Under the pieces are notes generated by a model that was not told where the DNA came from, did not search any database, and worked only from the letters and a program-made list of their open reading frames with translations. This document shows, piece after piece, positions 25,661 through 33,350 of a stretch of 64,000 nt of DNA. The position numbers and the translations under genes are program-made. This DNA is from Streptomyces echinatus (GTDB lineage Bacteria; Actinomycetota; Actinomycetes; Streptomycetales; Streptomycetaceae): NCBI RefSeq assembly GCF_014203595.1, contig NZ_JACHJK010000010.1, positions 1 to 64,000 on the forward strand. Direction: 5' to 3'. Positions within the stretch are counted from its first letter, which is position 1, and every line of letters begins with the position of its first letter.

Positions 25661-26584
25661 TTACTTCAGCGTCGCGGAGGTCAGGCCCGCCTGCACCTGG
25701 CGCTGGAAGGACAGGTACACGACCAGCATCGGAATCATCGCGATGGTCACACCCGCGAAGAGAACGGGCAGGTCAGAGGCGTATCCCTGCTGCTGTTGCA
25801 GCTGGATCAGGCCCTGGGTGAGGACGTACCGCTCGGGGTCGGAGCCGCTCTGCGGCTGCATGAGGACCGTGGGCAGGATGAACTGGTTCCACTGGCCCAG
25901 CGTGTTGAAGATCCCCACACTGATCAGTCCGGGCTTCGCCATCGGCAGCATCACCTGGAAGAAGGTCCGGGTGTGCGAGGCGCCGTCCAGGATGGCCGCC
26001 TCGAAGACCGCCGTGGGCAGGGTCCGGAAGAAGGCGTGCATGAAGAACACCGTGAACGGCATCGAGTAGGCGATGTAGACCAGGATCAGCCCCTGGTAGG
26101 TGTTCAGCATGTCCAGCCGTTTGACCATGAAGAACAGCGGGACCAGGGCCAGGAACACCGGGAACATCGCGCCGGCCACGAAGAAGTAGTACAGCAGCCG
26201 GTTGCCCCAGAACCGGTACCGAGCCAGCACGTAGGCGGCCATCGACCCGAACAGCATGGTCAGCGGCACGGAGAACACCAGGACGATCACAGTGTTCAGG
26301 AAGTAGTCGCCGATGCCCTTGTCCCAGGCGCGGGAGAAGACGTCGAGTGACCAGTGCTCCGGCCAGCCGAAGGCCGAGCCGCCGATCTGGGCGTCGGTCT
26401 TGAAGGCGCTGAGCACCAGCCACAGCAGCGGCAGCACGATCAGCAGGGCCCACACGGCGAGGAAGCCGTGGGAGAAGACGTTCAGGACCGTGCCCTCGCC
26501 GCGGCGGCCGTCCGGGCGGACGGGCACCTTGGCAGCCGGCCGGCCGGCCGGAAGGGGGGCGGTCTCCTTGATGGGTGCGCTCAT
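25661..26584 (-). CDS. ngcG: Sugar ABC transporter permease, NgcG-like
   Basis: A 307-residue MalG-type (BPD_transp_1) permease with six helices after a 35-residue cytoplasmic tail. It has the ATPase-docking EAA loop EAAILDGASHTRTFFQVMLPMAKPG. With NgcE and NgcF it forms an importer. Family members here use a shared ATPase (MsiK) encoded elsewhere, and no ATPase gene adjoins. I prefer ATG 26584, eight bases after GGGAG; GTG 26593 is possible. It follows ngcF by 15 bp. Substrate (GlcNAc or chitobiose) is inferred from synteny with SCO6005-6007. Confidence 0.85.
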   Translation of the reverse strand: MSAPIKETAPLPAGRPAAKVPVRPDGRRGEGTVLNVFSHGFLAVWALLIVLPLLWLVLSAFKTDAQIGGSAFGWPEHWSLDVFSRAWDKGIGDYFLNTVIVLVFSVPLTMLFGSMAAYVLARYRFWGNRLLYYFFVAGAMFPVFLALVPLFFMVKRLDMLNTYQGLILVYIAYSMPFTVFFMHAFFRTLPTAVFEAAILDGASHTRTFFQVMLPMAKPGLISVGIFNTLGQWNQFILPTVLMQPQSGSDPERYVLTQGLIQLQQQQGYASDLPVLFAGVTIAMIPMLVVYLSFQRQVQAGLTSATLK

Positions 26585-26599
26585 CGTCGTCACTCCCGC

Positions 26600-27535
26600 T
26601 CAGTACTCGATGCGCTCACGGCGGGTGGCGCGGAGCGTGACCACGGACAGGATCAGCGTGAGCAGCAGCATGACCACGCCCATGGCGCAGGCGTAACCGC
26701 TCTTGCCGTAGTAGAGGAAGTTCCGCATCATCACCGTCGACATCACGTCGCTGTGGTGGTCGGGGCCGCCGCCGTAGGCGCCCATGTTCTGGGTCATCGA
26801 GGAGACCAGTACGAACATGTCCATGGCGACGATGCCGAGGTAGACCCAGGCGGTCTGCACGCTGTCCCACAGCAGCGGCAGGGTGATGCGGAGGAAGGAC
26901 TGGTTGCGGCCGGCCCCGTCGATCAGGGCGGCCTCGTAGATGTCCCGCGGGATGGACTGCATGGCCGCCGAGAACAGCACCAGATAGAAGCCGACACCGT
27001 GCCAGACCACGACCAGCATCAGCGCCCACAGCACCATGCCGGGCTCGTTGAGCCACTCCACGGGGGTGTCGGCGTCGACCAGCCCGAGCTTGATCAGGAA
27101 GCCGTTGAGCAGACCGCCGCCGTCACTGCGGTACACCGCGTTGAACAGCACCGCGAGGATCGCCAGCGACAGCACCTGCGGGAAGAAGTAGACGATCTTG
27201 TAGAGCTTCGACCCGGCGACGCCCTGCACCCCGCCGGCCCGGCCGTGTCCGCCCGCGTTCAGCATGAAGGCGAAGAACAGGGCGAGCAGGATCGTGATCA
27301 CCGGGATGAAGATCAGGAACAGGATGTTGTGCCAGATGGCCTTCAGGAAGACGTCGTCCTGGAACAGCGTCTTGTAATTGTCCAGACCAACGAAGTCGAA
27401 GGTCTGCGACTGCCCCTTCCAGTTGGTCAGTGAATAGCCGAACGTCTGGATGTACGGCCAGATCACGAAGATCACATAAAGCGCCACGGGAACGAAGAGA
27501 AACCCCGCGACGAACCGGTACTGCCCTTTGCGCAT
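26600..27535 (-). CDS. ngcF: Sugar ABC transporter permease, NgcF-like
   Basis: A 311-residue MalF-type permease with six helices. It has the EAA loop YEAALIDGAGRNQSFLRITLPLL and a somewhat expanded third region (GGHGRAGGVQGVAGSK). The start is ATG 27535, five bases after AGGGG; open sequence upstream is low-complexity and unlikely. It pairs with NgcG. A 120-bp gap with a tetraloop hairpin separates it from ngcE. Confidence 0.85.
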   Translation of the reverse strand: MRKGQYRFVAGFLFVPVALYVIFVIWPYIQTFGYSLTNWKGQSQTFDFVGLDNYKTLFQDDVFLKAIWHNILFLIFIPVITILLALFFAFMLNAGGHGRAGGVQGVAGSKLYKIVYFFPQVLSLAILAVLFNAVYRSDGGGLLNGFLIKLGLVDADTPVEWLNEPGMVLWALMLVVVWHGVGFYLVLFSAAMQSIPRDIYEAALIDGAGRNQSFLRITLPLLWDSVQTAWVYLGIVAMDMFVLVSSMTQNMGAYGGGPDHHSDVMSTVMMRNFLYYGKSGYACAMGVVMLLLTLILSVVTLRATRRERIEY

Positions 27536-27563
27536 ACCTGCCCCTGATATTCCGGTCGTGCGG

Positions 27564-27581
27564 GCGCCCCGAAAGGGGCGC
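27564..27581 (-). terminator. Small hairpin between ngcE and ngcF
   Basis: GCGCCCC-GAAA-GGGGCGC, a 7-bp perfect stem with a 4-nt loop, in the gap between the binding-protein gene and the permease gene. It could cause partial termination or protect the ngcE transcript. Confidence 0.5.
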
Positions 27582-27655
27582 GGGGTACTGCGCGACGAGC
27601 CATGACGGACCGGCACCCGCAGTCACACCCGCGCCCCCACGACGCCCCGGCGGAC

Positions 27656-29098
27656 CTAATCCCGGTGGTTCTTCTTCGACGCAGGGTCCTTCGCCTGCTT
27701 GTCCACGGCGGCCTGACACCTCTTCAGCCACTCCTTGGGCTGGATGCGCTTGGCCATCAGCTCGTTGGAGGCGGCCTCGATGGCGGTCCCCATCTCGCTG
27801 TACCACTCGGTGTACAGGTAGCGGAAGGTGTTGTCGCCGGCCGCCTTGGACGCCTCGACCGTGGACTGGGTGCCGGGACGCAAGCGCACGCCCGGGTCGA
27901 CGCCGTCCTTGAGGATGGTGAGCGAGTTGGCCTGCTTGGCGAAGAGCGTCGACCACTCCTTGGAGAGCATGCGCCGCATGAACTCCTTGGCCGCGGGCAG
28001 GTTGCCCGCCTTCGCCGGGATGATGAAGGGCTCGCCCGAGCCGGCCCGGATCGCCTCGAACGGCAGCTTGCTGCCGGACAGCAGCGGCATGGGCAGGAAC
28101 TTCATGTCGAAGTCCGTCGGCGTCTGCTTGAGCTGCTCGTTCTCCAGCCAGGAGCCGGAGGTGATGAACGCGGCCTTGTACTGGTTCCAGCGGGTCTGCG
28201 ACTCGGTGTGGGTCAGGCCGTTCGTGCCGGGCATCAGATAGCCCTTCTCGACCACCTCGTAGACGGCCTCGACGGCGGCCTGCGCCGCGTCCGAGCCGAC
28301 GAACGCCTTGGGGTCGAGGTTGTCGATGGCCTTCATCGCCTCCAGACCGCCCTTCTTGGCGATCAGGTCCATGATGGCGACGTTGATGTAGTACGGGTAC
28401 TTGCCCTGGTGGGCCAGGCCGCCGATGCCCTGCGACTTGGCGTCCTTGCAGACGGCGAGGAAGTCGTCCCAGGTCTTCGGCTCCTGCCAGCCCTTCTCCT
28501 TGAAGAGCTTGCCGGAGTACCACAGCCCCCAGACGGTGTAGATGTAGTTCAGCGCGACGACCTTGCCCTCCTGCATGCCCGGGTCGAGCGTGCCGGGGAT
28601 CAGGGTGTCGCGGACCTTCTTCGCCGGGTCGTCGACGGAGGGCGCGTCGAGCACCTCGGCGAGGTCCAGCAGCTGGCCGTTCTTGTACAGGACGTCGACC
28701 TTGATCTGCTGCGCGCCGGAGTCGTCCACGACGTCCGGCGGGTTGCCCGCGTTGAAGCGCGGCTGGAGCTTGCCGGTGATCTCCTGGGTGCCGGTGTGGG
28801 TGGAGGTGATGCCGAGCTTCTTGTCGAAGTCGGCCTCCCACGCCTTGGCGTAGTCGTCGCCGTATCCGCCCTTGAAGACGACGACGTCGAGCTTGCTGCC
28901 CTTCTTGGCACCGAAGGGGTTGTCCTTGGAGGTCTTCCCCTTGGTGTCGCCCTCGTCCGAGCTGCCGCTGTCGCCGCCGCTGGCACAGGCGGACATCAGC
29001 CCCATCGCCGGAACGGCGACCAGACCGAGCGCCGCCGAGCGCTTGATCAGATCACGACGTCCGACACCTTCGGCACCGGGGTGCTCAGTGGATCCCAT
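27656..29098 (-). CDS. ngcE: Sugar-binding lipoprotein, NgcE-like (GlcNAc/chitobiose uptake)
   Basis: A 480-residue extracellular solute-binding protein of family 1. The N-terminus has a twin-arginine-type signal (GRRDLIKRSAALGL) and a lipobox MSAC-A near residue 35, then a Gly/Ser/Lys linker. The mature domain shows typical features (VVVFKGGYGDDYAKAW, NAGNPPDVVDDSG, YIYTVWGLWYSGKLF). NgcE-type proteins bind N-acetylglucosamine or chitobiose. ATG 29098 has GCGAGG upstream; sequence further upstream is not protein-like. A DasR-like element lies 104 bp upstream, which supports the amino-sugar assignment. Confidence 0.85.
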   Translation of the reverse strand: MGSTEHPGAEGVGRRDLIKRSAALGLVAVPAMGLMSACASGGDSGSSDEGDTKGKTSKDNPFGAKKGSKLDVVVFKGGYGDDYAKAWEADFDKKLGITSTHTGTQEITGKLQPRFNAGNPPDVVDDSGAQQIKVDVLYKNGQLLDLAEVLDAPSVDDPAKKVRDTLIPGTLDPGMQEGKVVALNYIYTVWGLWYSGKLFKEKGWQEPKTWDDFLAVCKDAKSQGIGGLAHQGKYPYYINVAIMDLIAKKGGLEAMKAIDNLDPKAFVGSDAAQAAVEAVYEVVEKGYLMPGTNGLTHTESQTRWNQYKAAFITSGSWLENEQLKQTPTDFDMKFLPMPLLSGSKLPFEAIRAGSGEPFIIPAKAGNLPAAKEFMRRMLSKEWSTLFAKQANSLTILKDGVDPGVRLRPGTQSTVEASKAAGDNTFRYLYTEWYSEMGTAIEAASNELMAKRIQPKEWLKRCQAAVDKQAKDPASKKNHRD

Positions 29099-29201
29099 GC
29101 TCAAGTCCTCGCCTTCTCCAGGACTCAGGCGGTGAACCGGATCCTCCCCGGCACCGCTGTCGGGTAGTGCTGGGTCGTGCTGGGTCGTGCTGGAAACGCC
29201 G

Positions 29202-29217
29202 ACAGGTATAGTCCACT
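29202..29217. promoter_or_regulatory. DasR-like responsive element (dre) upstream of ngcE
   Basis: Read on the minus strand the site is AGTGGACTATACCTGT. It matches the dre consensus ACTGGTCTAGACCAGT at 12 of 16 positions, or 13 if the tolerated G at position 2 is counted. It keeps the twofold symmetry and sits 104 bp before ngcE. DasR is the GntR-type repressor of GlcNAc and chitin genes in Streptomyces. Confidence 0.6.
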
Positions 29218-29408
29218 TCCGGGCGGCGGAGCAAGATCGAACGCAAGGTTCGACCTGGGTCTTTTCCGAGTTGAGACCTCGCGGAAATATGGAGCCCCAA
29301 AGAGCGGCCTCCCGGAAAAAGGCGCGACATAACTCCCCGAATGCCACAGCCAACACCCTTGACATCACGGGCCACTTGACCACCTACTGGTTCTTGCGCC
29401 CTGCAGTT

Positions 29409-29420
29409 GACAACGTTGTC
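29409..29420. promoter_or_regulatory. LacI-type operator upstream of the first GH92 gene
   Basis: GACAACGTTGTC, a perfect 12-bp palindrome with the central CG typical of LacI-family operators, lies 31 bp before the mannosidase start. Two near-identical copies lie upstream of the second GH92 gene. Confidence 0.65.
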
Positions 29421-29450
29421 CGGAGGGGGCGCAGGAGGGGAAATCCGTAG

Positions 29451-32400
29451 ATGCAGCGGAGAACTCGGCACAGATGGGGTCCGGCGGCCGTCCTCACGGC
29501 CGCCTTTGTCATGGCCGTCGGCGCACAGGGCGCGGCGGTCGCCCTGCCGGCCAGGGCTCCGGCGGCGGACCGGGAGTTCGCGTCCTCGTTCGAGGCGGGC
29601 GAACCGGCGCCGGACTGGCTGAACACCGTCGACACCGGCCCCGAAGGCGGCAAGCGCGCCTCGGGCGTCGACGGCGGCTACAGCACCGGCATTCCGGGCA
29701 ATGTGACCGATCACGTCACCGAAGTCCGGGCGAGCGCCGAGAACGCGGGCGCCGGGGAGGTCAAGGAGAACCTCGTCGACGGCGAGCCCGGCAGCAAGTG
29801 GCTGACCTTCGAACCCACCGGCTGGGCGGAGTTCGACCTGGACAGACCCATCAAGATAGCGACGTACGCGCTCACCTCGGCGAACGACTACGACGAGCGC
29901 GACCCCAGGGACTGGACCCTCCAGGGCTCCGTCGACGGCAAGGACTGGAAGACGGTCGACACCCGCTCGGGCGAGAACTTCTCCGAGCGCTTCCAGACCA
30001 AGTCGTACGACCTCACCGAACCGGCCGAATACCAGCACTTCCGGCTGGAGGTCACGAAGAACAACGGCGCCCCGGACATCCTGCAGCTCGCCGATGTGCA
30101 GTTCTCCACCGGAGGCGGCGGCGGGCCGGTGCCGCAGGACATGCTGACCCTCGTCGACAAGGGCCCGAGCGGCTCCCCGACCGCCAAGGCACGCGCCGGG
30201 TTCACCGGGAAGCGTGCACTGCGCTACGCCGGCCGGCACACCGCGGACGGCCGCGCGTACTCGTACAACAAGGTCTTCGACGTGAACGTGAAGGTCGGCC
30301 GCGACACCGGGCTGTCGTACCGCGTCTTCCCGTCGATGGCCGACGGCGACCGCGACTACGACGCCTCCTACGTCTCCGTCGACCTGGCGTTCACCGACGG
30401 CACCTACCTGAGCGGCCTCGGCGCCCTGGACCAGCACGGCTTCCCGCTCACCCCGCGCGGGCAGGGCGCGTCGAAGGCGCTGTACGTGAACCAGTGGAAC
30501 AACGTGGCCGCGCGGATCGGCTCGGTGGCCGCCGGGAGGACGGTCGACCGGATCCTGGTGGCGTACGACTCCCCGGACGGCCCGGCGAAGTTCCGCGGCT
30601 GGCTCGACGACGTCTCCCTGAAGCCGATGGCGCCCGAGAAGCCCCAGGCGCATCTGTCGGACTACGCGCTGACCACCCGCGGCACCAACTCCAGCGGCAG
30701 CTTCTCGCGCGGCAACAACTTCCCCGCGACGGCTCTGCCGCACGGCTTCAACTTCTGGACGCCGGTGACCAACGCGTCCTCGCTGAGCTGGCTGTACGAA
30801 TACGCACGTGCGAACAACGCGGACAACCTGCCCACGATCCAGGCGTTCAGCGCGAGCCACGAGCCGAGCCCGTGGATGGGCGACCGGCAGACCTTCCAGG
30901 TGATGCCGTCGGCCGCGTCCGGCACCCCGGACACCGCCCGTGAGGCGCGGGAGCTGCCGTTCCGGCACGAGAACGAGACCGCGCGGCCCTACTACTACGG
31001 GGTGCGGTTCGAGAACGGTCTCAAGACCGAGATGACCCCGACCGACCACGCGGCCGTGCTGCGCTTCACCTACCCCGGCGACGACGCGAGCGTGCTGTTC
31101 GACAACGTCACCGAGCAGGCCGGCCTGACGCTCGACAAGGAGCACGGGACCGTCACCGGCTACTCGGACGTGAAGTCGGGCCTGTCCACGGGCGCGACCC
31201 GGCTGTTCGTGTACGGCGAGTTCGACAAGCCGGTCACCGACGGCGGATCGAGCGGGGTGAAGGGCTACCTGCGCTTCGACGCGGGCGCCGACCACACCGT
31301 CGGCCTGCGCCTCGCGACCTCGCTCATCAGCGTCGACCAGGCGAAGGACAACCTGCGCCAGGAGGTCGGCGGCGCCTCTTTCGACACCGTCAAGGCGCGT
31401 GCCCTGCGCACCTGGGACAAGCTGCTCGGCAAGGTCGAGGTGGAGGGCGCGACGCCGGACCAGCTGACCACGCTGTACTCCGGTCTGTACCGGCTCTACC
31501 TGTACCCCAACTCGGGCTTCGAGAAGGTGGACGGCAAGGACCGGTACGCCTCGCCGTTCTCCGCCATGCCGGGCCCGGACACCCCGACGCACACCGGCGC
31601 GAAGATCGTCGACGGCAAGGTGTACGTCAACAACGGCTTCTGGGACACCTACCGGACCACGTGGCCGGCGTACTCCTTCCTGACCCCGTCCCAGGCGGGC
31701 GAGATGGTCGACGGGTTCGTGCAGCAGTACAAGGACGGCGGCTGGACCTCCCGCTGGTCCTCCCCCGGCTACGCGGACCTGATGACCGGCACCTCCTCGG
31801 ACGTGGCGTTCGCGGACGCCTACGTCAAGGGCGTGAGGTTCGACGCGAAGGCGGCGTACGACGCGGCCGTGAAGAACGCGACCGTCGTCCCGCCGGCGTC
31901 GGGCGTGGGCCGCAAGGGCATGAGCACCTCGCCCTTCCTCGGCTACACCCCCACCGACACCCACGAGGGCCTGTCGTGGGCGATGGAGGGCTACGTCAAC
32001 GACTACGGCATCGCGAGGATGGGCGAGGCGCTCTACAGGAAGACGGGCGAGAAGCACTACCAGGAGGAGTCGGAGTACTTCCTCAACCGGGCGCGGGACT
32101 ACGTGAACCTGTTCGACGCCAAGGCCGGCTTCTTCCAGGGCCGTGACGCCAAGGGCGGCTGGCGCGTGGACTCCGCCAAGTACGACCCGCGCGTGTGGGG
32201 TTACGACTACACGGAGACCAACGGCTGGGGCTACGCCTTCACCGCCCCGCAGGACAGCCGGGGCCTGGCCAACCTGTACGGCGGCCGGCAGGGCCTCGCC
32301 GACAAGCTCGACGAGTACTTCGCCACCCCCGAGACGGCCTCCCCCGACTACGTGGGCTCCTACGGCGGTGTCATCCACGAGATGACCGAGGCCAGGGACG

Positions 32401-33251
32401 TCCGGATGGGCATGTACGGCCACTCCAACCAGGTCGCGCACCACGTCATCTACATGTACGACGCGGCCGGCCAGCCCTGGAAGGCACAGGCGTACGTGCG
32501 CGAGGCGCTCGGCCGGCTCTACACCGGCAGCGAGATCGGGCAGGGCTACCACGGCGACGAGGACAACGGCGAACAGTCGGCCTGGTACCTCTTCTCCTCG
32601 CTCGGCTTCTACCCGCTGGTCATGGGCAGCGGCGAGTACTCCATCGGCTCCCCGCTGTTCAAGAAGGTGACCGTGCACCTGGAGAACGGCCGGGATCTGG
32701 TGGTGCGGGCGCCGAGGAACAGCGCGAAGAACGTCTATGTCCAGGGCGTGATGGTCAACGGGCGTCCGTGGACGTCGACTTCGCTGCCGCACTCGCTGCT
32801 GTCCAAGGGCGGGTTGCTGGACTTCTTCATGGGCTCCCAGCCGTCGGCCTGGGGCACGGGCAGGAACGCGGCGCCGGTCTCCGTCACCGAGGACGACCAG
32901 GTGCCGGCGCCCCGCGCGGACGTCCTGAAGGGCGCGGGCGCGCTCTTCGACGACACCTCCGCGACGAGCGCGACCGTCACCTCGGCCGACCTTCCGGCCC
33001 AGGGCGCCGTGAAGCCCGTCCAGTACACCCTGACCTCGGGGACCGACCACACCGCGGCACCGGCCGGCTGGACCCTCCAGGGCTCCACGGACGGTACGGC
33101 CTGGCACACCCTGGACCACCGCTCGGGCGAGTCGTTCACCTGGGACCGCCAGACCCGTGCCTTCACCATCGCCGCGCCGGGGACGTACACGAGGTACCGG
33201 CTGGTCCTGGACGGCGAGTCGACCCTGGCGGAGGTGGAACTGCTGGCCTGA
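29451..33251 (+). CDS. Secreted GH92 alpha-mannosidase with F5/8-type carbohydrate-binding domains
   Basis: A 1,266-residue exported glycosidase. Residues 1 to about 35 are a Sec-type signal (basic start, then VLTAAFVMAVGAQGAAVALPA). A discoidin/F5-8C domain lies near 80-220 (DPRDWTLQGSVDGKDW). The GH92 catalytic part covers about 400-1,100 with NNGFWDTYRTTWPAYSFL and GDEDNGEQSAWYLFSSLGFYP, whose acidic residues match the family active site. A second partial F5/8C-like domain closes the protein. GH92 enzymes are calcium-dependent exo-alpha-mannosidases acting on alpha-1,2/1,3/1,4 linkages, for example of yeast mannan or N-glycans. ATG 29451 follows GGAGGGG by ten bases. It converges on a second GH92 gene. 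Confidence 0.93.
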   Translation: MQRRTRHRWGPAAVLTAAFVMAVGAQGAAVALPARAPAADREFASSFEAGEPAPDWLNTVDTGPEGGKRASGVDGGYSTGIPGNVTDHVTEVRASAENAGAGEVKENLVDGEPGSKWLTFEPTGWAEFDLDRPIKIATYALTSANDYDERDPRDWTLQGSVDGKDWKTVDTRSGENFSERFQTKSYDLTEPAEYQHFRLEVTKNNGAPDILQLADVQFSTGGGGGPVPQDMLTLVDKGPSGSPTAKARAGFTGKRALRYAGRHTADGRAYSYNKVFDVNVKVGRDTGLSYRVFPSMADGDRDYDASYVSVDLAFTDGTYLSGLGALDQHGFPLTPRGQGASKALYVNQWNNVAARIGSVAAGRTVDRILVAYDSPDGPAKFRGWLDDVSLKPMAPEKPQAHLSDYALTTRGTNSSGSFSRGNNFPATALPHGFNFWTPVTNASSLSWLYEYARANNADNLPTIQAFSASHEPSPWMGDRQTFQVMPSAASGTPDTAREARELPFRHENETARPYYYGVRFENGLKTEMTPTDHAAVLRFTYPGDDASVLFDNVTEQAGLTLDKEHGTVTGYSDVKSGLSTGATRLFVYGEFDKPVTDGGSSGVKGYLRFDAGADHTVGLRLATSLISVDQAKDNLRQEVGGASFDTVKARALRTWDKLLGKVEVEGATPDQLTTLYSGLYRLYLYPNSGFEKVDGKDRYASPFSAMPGPDTPTHTGAKIVDGKVYVNNGFWDTYRTTWPAYSFLTPSQAGEMVDGFVQQYKDGGWTSRWSSPGYADLMTGTSSDVAFADAYVKGVRFDAKAAYDAAVKNATVVPPASGVGRKGMSTSPFLGYTPTDTHEGLSWAMEGYVNDYGIARMGEALYRKTGEKHYQEESEYFLNRARDYVNLFDAKAGFFQGRDAKGGWRVDSAKYDPRVWGYDYTETNGWGYAFTAPQDSRGLANLYGGRQGLADKLDEYFATPETASPDYVGSYGGVIHEMTEARDVRMGMYGHSNQVAHHVIYMYDAAGQPWKAQAYVREALGRLYTGSEIGQGYHGDEDNGEQSAWYLFSSLGFYPLVMGSGEYSIGSPLFKKVTVHLENGRDLVVRAPRNSAKNVYVQGVMVNGRPWTSTSLPHSLLSKGGLLDFFMGSQPSAWGTGRNAAPVSVTEDDQVPAPRADVLKGAGALFDDTSATSATVTSADLPAQGAVKPVQYTLTSGTDHTAAPAGWTLQGSTDGTAWHTLDHRSGESFTWDRQTRAFTIAAPGTYTRYRLVLDGESTLAEVELLA

Positions 33252-33293
33252 GGGACACGACGCCCCTGACGGCCGGTCCGTCGGGCGATGAGA

Positions 33294-33328
33294 GGCGGCC
33301 CGCACCCGGGTTCCGGGTGCGGGCCGCC
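33294..33328. terminator. Bidirectional terminator between the convergent GH92 genes
   Basis: A perfect 16-bp stem (33294-33309 with 33313-33328) with a 3-nt loop sits in the 99-bp gap between the two stops. It can serve both strands. Confidence 0.9.
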
Positions 33329-33350
33329 GCGGTGTGCGGGCCGGTCGGGG

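Larger units (their letters stand above)
29099..29450. other. Divergent regulatory region between ngcE and the GH92 gene
   Basis: 352 bp with no credible gene. It is less G+C-rich than its surroundings. It contains a short tandem repeat (GTGCTGGGTC, two and a half copies, 29167-29193), the DasR-like site (29202-29217) and the LacI-type palindrome (29409-29420) just before the mannosidase ribosome-binding site. Confidence 0.7.

Noticed and set aside
29085..33305. Minus-strand open frame of about 1,400 codons antisense to the first GH92 gene
   Set aside because: Shadow frame with low-complexity Val/Arg/Gly composition; the plus-strand GH92 reading is unambiguous.
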